Origin: Hybos culiciformis
Lineage: Eukaryota > Arthropoda > Insecta > Diptera > Hybotidae
Length of the DNA stretch: 64,000 bases
Direction: 5' to 3'
Assembly: GCA_964007475.1 (NCBI GenBank)
Contig: OZ023273.1
Location: 48,733,525-48,797,524 of the forward strand
The translations under genes were made by a program, and so were the position numbers. Shown piece by piece: positions 25,067-36,293 of the stretch. Every line of letters begins with the position of its first letter. The stretch's first letter is position 1. Under the pieces are notes generated by a model, which worked only from the letters and a program-made list of their open reading frames with translations, did not search any database and had not been told where the DNA came from.

Positions 25067-25346
25067 ACCTTATGCTTTAATGTTATACGGTTCGATTTTT
25101 GGCTGTGTTATTTATAATGTATGCCACAAAACGGAATTTATGAAAATGGAATTTGCAGATATTTTTTATTTTCCTTTGTCTGTCAATAATTTTTTTTTGT
25201 TATGCACTAATGGAAACATTGTTCAAATGTCAAACTACTTTTTTTAATAATTAAAAAAAAAAACATAAAACAATTATTTTCAATTTTTATTTTTATTTAT
25301 GCTATCTTGAATTTAAGATTTATTATTATTGTTGAACAAATAAGCA

Positions 25347-28300
25347 ATGCTACCATCGACTGGACTTTTTAAGGCAATTTCTTGTCCATATTTTGACAGT
25401 AAAGTGGGCTGTTTAAGACCCTATTGTCATTTCAAACATACAACAAGCAATAAAAAGGGTAAAAATTCTTATTTTGATTTCATTTTAATACAGTAGAAAT
25501 AAAATTCAGGAGTTTTTTGTGCAATGTTTATTGCATTACGAAAAAGTACCTGCCTACACCCCATTCATGTTTTATTTCTAATTTTTAGATGATGGGCAAC
25601 AAATTGTACCTACATATGTGCCTACACCAAAAATACAATTACCAAAACTTCTAACATTAAATAACTCACTTCCGAATCCTAAGAAAGCAACCGGAATTGA
25701 ATATGTTCCTACAAAACCAGAGATCAATGAAACAAAAACTTTAAATGAGAAATACAAGTCTGATTTAAATGAAGCTCCAATTTATATTCCCAGCGTTCTT
25801 CAAAATAATCGTGATTTTAAAATAACTTTAGACGACTGTGCTGAAGAAATGAATATTCTCTCAGAGATTGTAAATGATGCACAATTTAGTCCGGTGCAGG
25901 AAGATATCAATGAAATTAATAGTGACGAAGATAGCACTGAAAAAAGTAAAATTGATGGTAAGAAGAAGCAATTAAATTTAAATGGTACATCTAACAAAGA
26001 AATTAATAAAAAATTAGTTGTGTCTAAAGACATTGTTTCGACTTCAAATGAAACCTTAAATGTATCAGCGAAATTATTGAAGGAGGAAAAAAATAAAATT
26101 ATTAATGCAGAAAAAACTGCAAATATTGTTAATTCAGCTTCGGGAAGCTCTTCTAAAAACCTAGACTCGACTCGTAAAAGTTCAAAAAAGATCGATGACA
26201 AAAAAGATTTTAAAGATAAAAATCATCGAAAAACTGGTAGTAATTATAAAAGTTCGAAGAATGATAAGGAGCGCAAATCAAATGAGAGTTCATCTTTTCA
26301 TAGGAAAGAAAAAGAATATCGTATTGATTCTCCAAAAATTCGTGATAAAAAAGATAGCAAAAGTAGGGAAAAAGATAAAGACAAGCACAAAGTTAAAAAT
26401 GAAAGAAAGGATCACAAATCCAGTAGTAATCACAAATCTTCGCATAGAGATAAAAGCGTAAGGTCATCAAAGAGTTCATCACGATCACGTAGAGAATCTG
26501 ACAAAGATGAAAATTCGAAAAATAATAAATTGTTAAAAATCAATGAAAAGATTGAGAATAAAATTGAAAAGAAAAATAGTCCAGATCTTTATTTAGATGA
26601 AATTTTTGACAATGATATCGAAAGTGAATGCAAACAAATTTTTGAAGAATACAGTAAGATTACACCGTCTGATACTCAAACACAGGCAGAAGAAAAGGCT
26701 CCTTTAAAACGAAAAATTTTTGAAGAAGAATTATCTAATGTCGAATCTAATAAAAAAAAGAGAGTTGCATATGAAAATGCTATTAAACCAGCGAATCACG
26801 CACCAATTCTTAGAAAAGCAAATCATTTACATAATGCATTTCAAGTAAGTACTCAATTATTTGATATTAAATTAAATGTCTGTTTTATTGAAGAACTTTA
26901 TTTATTTTACAATTTACTCAGTGTTATAGTTAAGACACATGCGTTATAATTTACATTCTACTCTAAAATTTATATCTTGCCTGTGTTGAAATTGATATTT
27001 ATTTCCAAGGGTAAAATTTGAAAAAAAAAAAACCTTTAAATATCTGAATTAATTTACCCAAAATAAATGTAAAAATCGATTTTCTTATGGGTGAAATAAG
27101 CAATTATCATTCTCAAATCATATTAAAAGTTATCTACATACAATGATAATTTAGCTTTTGTTTTAAAATTTTTTAGAAGCATTAATATAAGATTAAATAA
27201 TTATAATCGATATGTTTCTATCTAATTCAATAATTTCACAATTCATTTTATTTGTTCATAAAACTTTAAGTTAAGAGGCAGTCACGAGAATGAAACATTT
27301 AGAAAAATTTTGTCCACTCTTAACAAATTATTGCCGAATTTTTCTATAAGTGCAAGCTCAGAAGATACTTTTTTGTAGTCAGTTTACCATCGCCAAGAGA
27401 TAATAAGAAAAGAGCAAGAAATGAAAGAAGCAGCAGCATTGGCTTTGGTTAAAGAAGCAGAAGAGAAATTAAGGGAAGCAGAAGCTAATTTGAAGAAAAC
27501 AACTGAAGCACAACCTTTGACACCTCTGATTCCAAGAAGTTATTTAATGAAACCAACAGGTACCTTAAGTTTCTGTTTATTTAAGCAATTTTTAAACTAA
27601 TAGAAACCTTCTTATTAGTTTCTATCAAACCAGTTTCAAATTATTTAGCACTAGAAAAAGCAAAAAAAAAAATTGAAGAATTGCGGAAGCAAAAAGGATC
27701 TACTTTACCAGCTTCTCTGCCGAAAGGATTAAATCGTGTGGCACATACACCAAAATCTACAAATAGCAATGTAGTTAATAAAAGTGACTTAAATCGACCA
27801 GCTCCACCGGTATTGGAGCAACAGTCGACTAAAATCTCTTATAATATCAGAATGCAGAACTACAATACAATGGTTAAATATTGTCTTGATATTTACACCA
27901 CATGTGAAGATGCTTGGGAAAGGGTTAGTTCCTTGAATGATATTTTGTTAAATAAAAAACCTTTTTTTCTCCGAAAAATTAAAAAACTTATTAACTTTTT
28001 TCCGTTTCAATAAACTAGGCTCAACAAGAGGAATTAGCTGTTTTCAAAAAATGTAGTACACCAATTATATACAGAAGTAGTGCTATCTTAACAATTAATA
28101 AACTAAGGAAGGAGTCAATTTGTAAGGAAAAAATGTCATTGTGTTCAGTATTATTGATTTACTGATTTGGCTTAAAGCATTTGTTTAATAGTTATTTTAT
28201 TTTTTTATGTCAATATACTTAATTTTTTTTTTACCTCAGTCGAATGAATAGCTCCATTATTGAAAACGATATATTTATTCTATCAATTCAATTCATGGAA

Positions 28301-30687
28301 GGTCTCAAAAACAATCATAAGATAATTTAATGTTGTGGTATATTTAACTAAAGAATCCTACTTTTATGAATATGTTACTGCGAACAAAAATATACTGAGG
28401 ATTAGTAACATTTTTAAAAGTTAATAGCGAACATTTATATTATAAAGTCGACATTATTGACAATCTTAACAAATTTTTTATTCGACTGAATTGATGAAAA
28501 CAAAACTACCTTTCAAAAGTTCGTGGCTTAAACAAATATGTTGCATAACATGTTATTTTCACATCAATGTTATTTTATTTATTTTAATTTTAGCTAGCGG
28601 GAATTTGAATACAAGTAAAAATAAAACAGTCTCACACGAAGTAATCTTAGCTGGAAAACAAGGACAAAATTGTTCTTTTCTTGAGAAAAAAAAGTAAATA
28701 TATCTAGGTAATATAGTTTTCTAAATAATAATACAATAAATTATTGTACAGGAATCTTAGTTCAACGGATTCATTAGAAAGAATTTCTGGGGAAAAAGTA
28801 TACGAAATGATATTTGAATTAATTTTGACAGAAGAACAATTGATTAGCAATGGTTTTCCAAGAAAAGGTTTGAATCCAGGTAGTGCATCTATACAAAATT
28901 TAAGACAAAAAAAAAGTTTTCGTGAAGATGAGCTTATTTGTGATCGGTGTGCCAAAAGTTTTAATTTAACTCATTATGAAACCGAATCAGTTGATGATTG
29001 TAATTATCATCCAAGAAGTACTGGATACAGAAGAGGTAATTTTCTTTGTGCTGAGCATTTCGATTTTTTAAATTTGTAATATATTTTTAAATGAGCAGGT
29101 ACCTATTATCGAGAAAAAATTGAAGTTTCCAAAATTTAAGTTTTCATAATTACAAAAAATTAATAAATTATTTTAAGAACATGCATAAACTAATTTTTGG
29201 AGATTCTCCAAAACAAAAGAAGTATATACATTCAGCTACAGAAAAAAAAATTAGAAAATCAAATTTTGATAAAATGCAAATTTTTGAAAATTCTCATACA
29301 GACGTTTCTTTCTAAGTGTACGTACTTAGAGCTGATGAAAATTTTAATTTTATATTTTATTTTCTGAAAATAACTACATATTTTATTTTAATTTTTGCAT
29401 TCCATTTTAGGATTTGTTGATAATGTTCATCAATGTTGCCAGCAACCGTCAGGCACACCTGGTTGTACTTATGGCAATTATCATGTTTTCACTGATTCGG
29501 ATAATTTGTCTGGATTTGTTACCACAATTGACCGAGACGAAAGCTATGTACCAACAAAAAAAGATATTTTTGCATTAGATTGTGAGATGTGTTACACTAT
29601 TGGTGGTATCGAATTAACGCGAGTAACTGTAGTCGATTTTGAGGCGAAAACTGTTTATGATGCATTAGTAAAACCCGAAAATAAAATTATTGATTACAAC
29701 ACTAGGTACAAATTAAATTCATATACATAGAACACAATATTTATAAAAATATTAGATAAGTTTGATTAATTCCTTCAGTATTCAGACAGAAATTATTTAA
29801 TTATAATGTACTAGTCGATCCTGGCGCGAGCGTTGATTGGCTACTGGTGTTAATTTGATAGTAATGATTTTTCAAATACTCGCTCCGGGTGTTTGAAATT
29901 CACAACAATAAAATACATTAGGAATTTAAAATTCAGAATATTGAATTATTTTAAGGTGAAGCCCTTTAGTTTTTATTTCTATCAAGGAAAGGGCTGAAAT
30001 GAATGTATATTGCAGTAGAATAAATTAAGAATCTAAAATTCTGCTCTATTTGAACAAAAAAAAAATCAAAACATTAAAAAACAATACAATAATTGAAAAA
30101 ATTAAAAATAAATCTAAACAACGGAAAATTTATCTAAATTTTCTACTTTTTAGATTTTCTGGGATAACAGAGGAATTATTAAGCAAAGAAACTCGGAATA
30201 TTCGAGACGTTCAAGCTGTTCTACTCTCAATGTTTCACTCAAAAACAATTTTAATTGGTCATAGTTTGGACAGTGATTTGAAAGCATTAAAATTAATACA
30301 TAGTGTAATTGCAGACACGTCAGTATTATATCCACATAAAATGGGGCCACCAAAGAAACGTGCATTAAAAACACTTTGTATCGAAAATTTAAAAAGAATT
30401 ATTCAAGAGGACGGTAAGAGGATAATATTTTATAATACTTATATGTACATTATTTAAAATTGAAAATTAACTTTTATATTATAAATAATTATTGCCATCA
30501 TGTGAAATTAATTTTTTATATTGCGTATTTTTGATTTTTTTTTTATAGTTTTGTTATTTTTTTATAATTTTTGTTTATAATTATAATTGATTTTTTTTTC
30601 ATTTTAGATCGAGGTCATGATAGTGCTGAAGATGCAGAAGTTTGTATTAAATTAGTAAAACTCTACATAAGAAATAGAATTCTATGA
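25347..30687 (+). CDS. Rexo1: REXO1-type RNA exonuclease (DEDDh 3'-5' exonuclease), ten exons, 991 residues
   Basis: REXO1-type proteins are 3'-5' exonucleases of the DEDDh class, nuclear in vertebrates. Exons: 25347-25458, 25589-26844, 27379-27559, 27619-27923, 28019-28121, 28594-28693, 28752-29035, 29411-29705, 30154-30413, 30608-30687; lengths sum to 992 codons with all phases agreeing and GT..AG borders throughout. Residues 1-31 ([16 protein letters not shown]...) form the family's N-terminal CCCH-like finger (C13, C22, C27, H31). About 150-330 is Lys/Ser/Glu-rich and probably disordered. A conserved CEDAWERAQQEE helix and SHEVILAGK follow. The exonuclease has D837 and E839 (FALDCEM), D920 (GHSLDSDL), and H969 and D974 (GHDSAED), so all catalytic residues are kept. 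The first exon and last two exons are short and easily missed. AATAAA at 30814 is a candidate poly(A) signal. The Drosophila counterpart is, I believe, prage. Confidence 0.93.
27619..27633 (+). other. Rexo1: REXO1 exon 4: two in-frame alternative acceptors
   Basis: Both TTATTAG (exon from 27619) and AAACCAG (exon from 27634) are usable 3' splice sites exactly 15 bp apart and keep the same frame. The proteins would differ only by five residues near [10 protein letters not shown] used the upstream site for the residue count; with the other site the protein is 986 residues. Confidence 0.5.
29815..29925. repeat. Dispersed repeat fragment in REXO1 intron 8
   Basis: Text ending in CAAATACTCGCTCCGGGTGT and then TTTGAAATTCACAACAA closely resembles 45585-45635 (CAACTACACGCTCTGGGACG, then TTTGAAATTCGCAACAA). 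The left part (GATCCTGGCGCGAGCGTTG) is locally GC-rich for this genome. Family unknown. Confidence 0.45.
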
Positions 30688-30939
30688 GTATTTTTTTTTC
30701 GGAAATTATTATGCTTAGTTGACAATACTCAGAGTATTTATTATAAAATAAGATGTGAAAATTGTAGACAATAAGTTTACGAACAAAATTATTACTTTGT
30801 TTTATAAATTTAAAATAAAAGAACTTCTTCAGAAATAAATTAATTGTTTTCATTAATCGTGCGAATTCTTCAAAAACTTTAAATTTTAAATTTTGTAACA
30901 AATTTATCCACTAACAATTTTCTTTCCAGAAATCAGATA

Positions 30940-31283
30940 ATAATTAATTCCATAAATTCGACAAAATAAAAATAAAAATATTCTTATCTAAGCACAAGTA
31001 GTCAGTTACATAATTATTTTTATACTATACGGAATTATTATTAAATAAATTATGTCATTCATACTAAACTGACTTCAATAACAAAACACTATTTTGAAAC
31101 ATAAAACTGTTAAACCTTCATTGTTTTTACCATCATAATTATAAATGCGATTATATTATACTCAGTGCGACTAAATGATTATAAATGCTTTAAGCATGAT
31201 TTAGGCGGGTTGAATGTTTATTTAATTGGTCTTTCAACTTTTTAAAAGGTTCGTTACAGATGTATAAACTATATTGAAAAAAT
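30940..31283. repeat. 344-bp sequence duplicated inside the hAT element at 35664-36007
   Basis: Starting ATAATTAATTCCATAAATTC and ending ACTATATTGAAAAAAT, this block just downstream of REXO1 is repeated in the same orientation at 35664-36007. Reading both copies through, I see two substitutions (A/C near GCGATT, G/A near CAGTGC) and no indel. The copy here lacks transposon ends, so it is probably the source. Confidence 0.9.
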
Positions 31284-31368
31284 TGCCTTCTAAAAATCTT
31301 TCAACATTACTACACAGTACTCAACTTCTGTATGAGCTTATATGAACCTATACAAAATATCACAACGG

Positions 31369-32328
31369 GGGGCACTGAATTATGACCGCATGAATTATGA
31401 CCGCGGAAAAAGTTTGTATGGGCGGGCAAAATTCATTTTTAAAATGAATTTTGTCCGCGCAACAAAATGTCTTTTGACCGCGCGGTCAAAATTCATTTTA
31501 TTAATAAATTGAGTCGCGGTCAAAATTCATTTTGAAAATGAATTTTGCCCGCACATTTTCTCGCGGTCAAAATTCATTTTTTTATAAATTGAGTCACGGC
31601 CAAAATTCATTTTGAAAATGAATTTTGTCCGCACATTTTGCCGCGGTCAAAATTCATTTTTTTTAAATTGGGTTGTTGCCGGGAACGCGAGTATTATGCA
31701 CAAAAGTTATGGAGAAGATACAATTCATTTTAAATGACTTATTTTGAAAAATGAAATCAACCCTCCGATAAAATATTGTGTTCTAAGCAAAAGGGCAAGG
31801 GCGCCAGCCGCAAATCCCACTGACCAACCGCTCGCCCGCAGCCCTGCTGCCCCCCCTTCCCCTTGTGTCTACCCCACAAATATTTTATCTTTTTTACTCA
31901 CATACGATAAATAGTGTCGTTTTAAAAATGATTTTAGGTCTTTTCCAAAAGGATGCCGTACAAAATGTATGAAAAAGCTGTTTTTATTTTCAATATTTGT
32001 TAAGTAATATTTTTGATGAAACTATTTCTGCATAATACAGCCGCAAATTTTGTCGCGGTCAAAATTGATTTTTTTTCTAAATAGAGTCGCGGCCAAAATT
32101 CATTTTGAAAATGAATTTTGTCCGCACATTTTGCCGCGGTCAAAATTCATTTTTTTACTAAATTGAGTTGCGGCCAAAATTCATTTTAAAAATGAATTTT
32201 GTCCGCACATTTTGTAGCGGTCAAAATTCATTTGTTTTCTAAATTGAGGCGCGGTCAAAATTCATTTTGAAAATGAATTTTGACCGCCAGTCGCGGTCAT
32301 AATTCATGCGGTCAAAATTCATGGAGCC
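31369..32328. mobile_element. Non-autonomous DNA element (960 bp) built of palindromic tandem repeats, 8-bp target duplication
   Basis: CACAACGG flanks both sides (31361-31368 and 32329-32336). The termini contain TGAATTATGACCGCATGAAT on the left and a matching inverted ATTCATGCGGTCA on the right. Two arrays (31500-31665 and 32050-32290) consist of units of about 80 bp carrying the palindrome AATTCATTTTGAAAATGAATT followed by GTCCGCACATTTTG and GCGGTCAAAATTC. Both arrays run in the same direction around a core of about 370 bp, which has a GC-rich patch at 31790-31875. The 8-bp duplication and GGG-type terminus would suit Merlin, hAT or P-like elements. No transposase. Confidence 0.75.
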
Positions 32329-32336
32329 CACAACGG

Positions 32337-33315
32337 TTTGATGTTTTTCAACCAAGTTGAAGGACTTATTGAAAAACACTGTCAATAACACTACAGATGG
32401 GTAAATTTTATGTTGATAAACATTCAGCTCTCTTGTATCATTTCAAGATTCAGTTTTCGATAAAAATTATTACACTATGAAACAAGTATTGAACTAGGTG
32501 ATCATTCACGACTGAAGCTAATGCAAGAGTAGATTTTATACGTTATTACTTAATTTTAGAAGCGATGTTTCGTAAGTAATTACCACTCTAAATAACGGTG
32601 TGGTAATCATCCTATTAAACTCAAAATGTAAATTGTATATATTTTTTGTTGAAAAATATACCAGTTCTTTTTAATCACAAAACTTCTCTAAAATTTTTAT
32701 TTCGAATATCTGAGATAATTTTTGTTCTTCTTTGCATTTATGAATTTTCAATTTCTGATAAAATTATTAAAAAATGCAAAGCCCATCTAAATTTAAATTT
32801 TATTCGGACTTGTACTATATATATAGCATATTTAGTGGAAATATCTTTTTTTCTAATTGCAACAAGACTGGCAAAAATGATAATTTTTTTATTAAAAAAG
32901 AAATAATTGTTTACTGTTTTATCGTTTAACCACAGAAAAACACAAAAAAGTTATGTGAAAAGTTTTTCCATTGACTTCAACAGATTTAAGTTTCTCCTGC
33001 ACCGTATCTTGAAATCTTTTAACGCAAAGGTAAATGGTCTACTTTTTTTTTATTTATTTATTTGCAAATATAAAAAAGTGCAAATAGTTTTTTGTTTTTT
33101 TTTCTGCCTATATTAATGTTCGCTAAATATTTTTAATAAACAAAATATATTTATATAATATGTATATTTTATTAAGTTAAGAACTTTTGGTAATGGAAAA
33201 TTTTTTCATCTATATGCCTCATTGGGATTTAAAAAAAAAAGTACAAAATAAAAAAAAAACTTTTGTGAATTTTAAATTAAGCCAACTATAATAGTAAAAG
33301 TTTTGAAAATACAAG
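32337..33315. other. AT-rich stretch without recognised features
   Basis: No gene, RNA or element end was recognised. Open frames at 32646-32906 and 32907-33116 are low-complexity and show no family motif. Confidence 0.4.
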
Positions 33316-33319
33316 ATAT

Positions 33320-33720
33320 CCATGAAAATTAAAGTTTTAAAAGAAAATGGTAAAATAAGAGTGTGCGCTGATTATAAAAGTATAATAAATAAAAATTTAG
33401 AAGATGCTTATAAGAAGTACGTAGTTGTAGTTCCTAGGGCGAATAATTCTAAAATATTTAAGTAAGATTCGTGAAGTGTTTGTCAGATTCGTTATAGTAG
33501 ACACTGTAGTTACGGATAATGGTTCTTGTTTTGCTTCGGAAGAGTTCGAACAATTTTATTCTATTTGACTTCTTCACCATATCATCCAGCGAATAATGGT
33601 GCCGCAGAAATTTCTGTGAAAAATCCATTAAAAAAATTAGTTAATGAAAATGATAAAATATCGCTTCAAACTCATGCTCATTTACTTAATACTCATTTAC
33701 TTATTTTGAAATAGCAATTC
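33320..33720 (+). pseudogene. Broken Gypsy/Ty3-type pol remnant (reverse transcriptase and integrase fragments)
   Basis: One frame reads KENGKIRVCADYKSIINKNL, a Gypsy-type reverse transcriptase stretch, and is followed after about 100 bp by VTDNGSCFASEEFEQF and, frame-shifted, TSSPYHPANNGAAE, which are integrase core motifs (TDNG and SPYHPxxNGxxE). The middle of pol is deleted and frames are disrupted, so it is dead. LTRs were not found, so the original extent is unknown. Confidence 0.75.
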
Positions 33721-34713
33721 CAGCAGATCTGGAAAATAAAGGTATTTTGTGTAATTCAATCAATAAGTGTTAAAATATTATTCGAAATTTGATTCATAAA
33801 AACATAAACATTAGATAGGAATAAAGATTTGCAGGCTAAATCAAAATATTTAAGTTCCTACGAATCAGGAACGGATATGAACTAACAATGATTTAAGTCA
33901 AGTAAAGTTAAATGAAAATCTTGGGGAAAAGTAAATTATCTCCCCCGCCGAGGTAAATGAAATCCCTGAAACAGACCTATCCACCTCAATTTCAATCCCA
34001 AAGGAAAGAAAAGATATACAGAATAAGCAATAAGGATAAATTGAGATTTAACAAAACGAGATTAAAAAAAGAAGAGATTTAAAAAAAAAAGAAAATTCAA
34101 AAGACGAGTTATTGGAAAACGAGATTTTCTTAAACAAGATTTCGTTATACAACCAAAAAAACAAAGCTTTTAATTTTTGTAATTGATTTTTCATTTATAT
34201 AATGTATTTTACAAAAGATCTATGAGAAAATAATTAATAAAGGAAATTAAAAAAATTTATGCTGAATACATCAAAACATTGTTCTTTTTTATATAACCAA
34301 TTTTGTTTTCTATAAAGAATATTATGAAAAAAAAAGTTGAAACGTTTGAAAAATTGCATCCTTTTAAAAAATTCATTATAATATATATAGGTATACCTAT
34401 AAAGAAAAGCTTGCAAAGATCAACAAAAATTAAAATTATTGAAGGCGATGAAAAATTAATTATATTCAAAATTATTTTCACTAATCAACTTTATAGGTCT
34501 TTCATGGAATACGATGTGACCATAATCGAAATTCTTTTTCCGATCGGAACTTTCTTTGACTTAGTATCACAGTCCATGATAGATGTGAAATAAGTCATCA
34601 GAGAAAGAACTACAAATTTTTGCAAATAACCTTGATTTTTGGATGAAATAGTTCATAATGATCAATGTTTTCAATTATGTGTTTGGTAGAGCGTTGCTGG
34701 AGATTTCTCAAGA
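33721..34713. other. AT-rich flank, possibly more decayed retroelement
   Basis: No clear domain. Short lysine/arginine-rich open text after the integrase remnant (33800-34160) may be the rest of that element. Overlapping open frames at 34234-34593 lie on both strands and have no recognised motif. Confidence 0.3.
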
Positions 34714-34721
34714 GTCAAGAC

Positions 34722-36023
34722 CAGGGTTGGACTGGCCCACCGGGACACCGGGACATTTCCCGGTGGGCCGGTAATATTTGGGCCGATAAATTAAAACTTT
34801 TTATTACTAATTATTTTAAAGATACAATGCAATCTGATTTAAATATATTTTGATTGGAAATATTTTGGGAAAGAATCGAAGTATAATAGCTTCGAAAGTA
34901 CGGTACTTAGTGCTAAAAAATTAAACTTTGAAAATGCTGTAAACAGGAAAATATATTAATTAAAAAAGAAACCAGGGTAAAAAAAATATTTGTTAATTGA
35001 TTCGATGAGATTCCAACTCTCAAGTACTCTTTTGTGCTAAAATATATGAAATTTATGAGATTTCCGTGGCCTACAACTCATTTGACTTAGATTTAAATAA
35101 TTTAAATATTGTTTTCAATTCCAAAATTTTACTTTATAATCGTCATGTTTAGAAAGAAAATCGAATATAGATTATTTATTCAAAAAGTGTTATTAAAATT
35201 TAAAGCTCAAAACCCATATTGGAAATCAATTTAAAAAGATTTCATAAAAGTTTATATTTGAATAGTGTTAGTTGTGTTCCCAGAAACTTTAAAATTAAAA
35301 GGCAACATTTATTATATCAGAAAATTTAGAAATTTGTTAAGGAGTTTTTGTAACTTGATTGGATCGTTAGAGTGAAAATAGATGGATTTGTTCATGGTTT
35401 ACAAATACTTAATTTAATTCTTTCCCAATATTCCAATTTACTTAACAATAATTCTTAAAACTTTTCGTTCAGTTCCTATACTTTTTTTGATATAGTATTG
35501 AATTAAAAAAATTAGGGAACTTAGTGTTTATAGAAATGCGTATTTATTTGGGCCTATATTCTAAATAAGCATTGCATTTTTTTATATAGATAAGTGGATA
35601 AGCAATGTATTTTTTTAAATATAGAAATGGGCCGGTAGTCCAAAACTTCCCGGTTTAATTTTTATAATTAATTCCATAAATTCGACAAAATAAAAATAAA
35701 AATATTCTTATCTAAGCACAAGTAGTCAGTTACATAATTATTTTTATACTATACGGAATTATTATTAAATAAATTATGTCATTCATACTAAACTGACTTC
35801 AATAACAAAACACTATTTTGAAACATAAAACTGTTAAACCTTCATTGTTTTTACCATCATAATTATAAATGCGCTTATATTATACTCAGTACGACTAAAT
35901 GATTATAAATGCTTTAAGCATGATTTAGGCGGGTTGAATGTTTATTTAATTGGTCTTTCAACTTTTTAAAAGGTTCGTTACAGATGTATAAACTATATTG
36001 AAAAAATAGCCAGTCCAACCCTG
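34722..36023. mobile_element. hAT-type non-autonomous element (1302 bp) with captured host DNA
   Basis: It begins CAGGGTTGGACTGGC and ends GCCAGTCCAACCCTG, a perfect 15-bp inverted terminus of hAT type. GTCAAGAC is duplicated at 34714-34721 and 36024-36031 (8 bp). The left subterminal region has CCCACCGGGACACCGGGAC and CCCGGTGGGCCGG. A related GGGCCGGTAGTCC...CCCGG lies at 35628-35653, where the original right end would be expected; the 344-bp copy of REXO1-flanking DNA (35664-36007) follows, then the terminal repeat. No transposase was found. Confidence 0.9.
35664..36007. repeat. 344-bp copy of the REXO1 downstream sequence within the hAT element
   Basis: Same orientation as and nearly identical to 30940-31283, with two substitutions over the whole length. 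It is placed between the CCGG-rich subterminal region and the final 16 bp of the element, so it interrupts the normal subterminal layout of the right end. Confidence 0.9.
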
Positions 36024-36293
36024 GTCAAGACCCTACAAAACTTTTGATTTTTTTTTTAATTCTTATTCTTTAAATTTTCGTTTTTAAAAAAATCTTTGTA
36101 AGTTTGTATTTTGAAATATATCTTTATATTCTTGATAGTACAATTTAAAATTAAAAACGTGCTGTAAGTTTGATAAGTGCAAAAAATAAAAATAAAATAA
36201 AAGTATTGGTGTTTGACCTCAGAGTCATTCGACTGATGATATTTACATTTACAATTTGATTAATTTTTATTTTATACAAATTAGAATAAACAA

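Larger units (their letters stand above)
24421..25346. promoter_or_regulatory. Putative divergent promoter region of Mical (-) and REXO1 (+)
   Basis: This interval separates the candidate 5' exon of Mical from the REXO1 start codon and is the least AT-rich non-coding stretch nearby. It includes TGCGTCAC-like text (minus strand, about 24585-24600) and CGTCGCG-rich DNA around 24840-24880. No TATA box or start site can be assigned. Part of the interval is a MITE (24650-24800) and a related half element (about 25005-25066). Confidence 0.35.

Noticed and set aside
24296..25247. Several 60-75 codon open frames on both strands upstream of REXO1
   Set aside because: They overlap the MITE and its half copy or promoter DNA, have no family motif and overlap each other on opposite strands.
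25800..26201. 133-codon minus-strand open frame
   Set aside because: It is a shadow of the lysine/serine-rich REXO1 exon 2 on the opposite strand.
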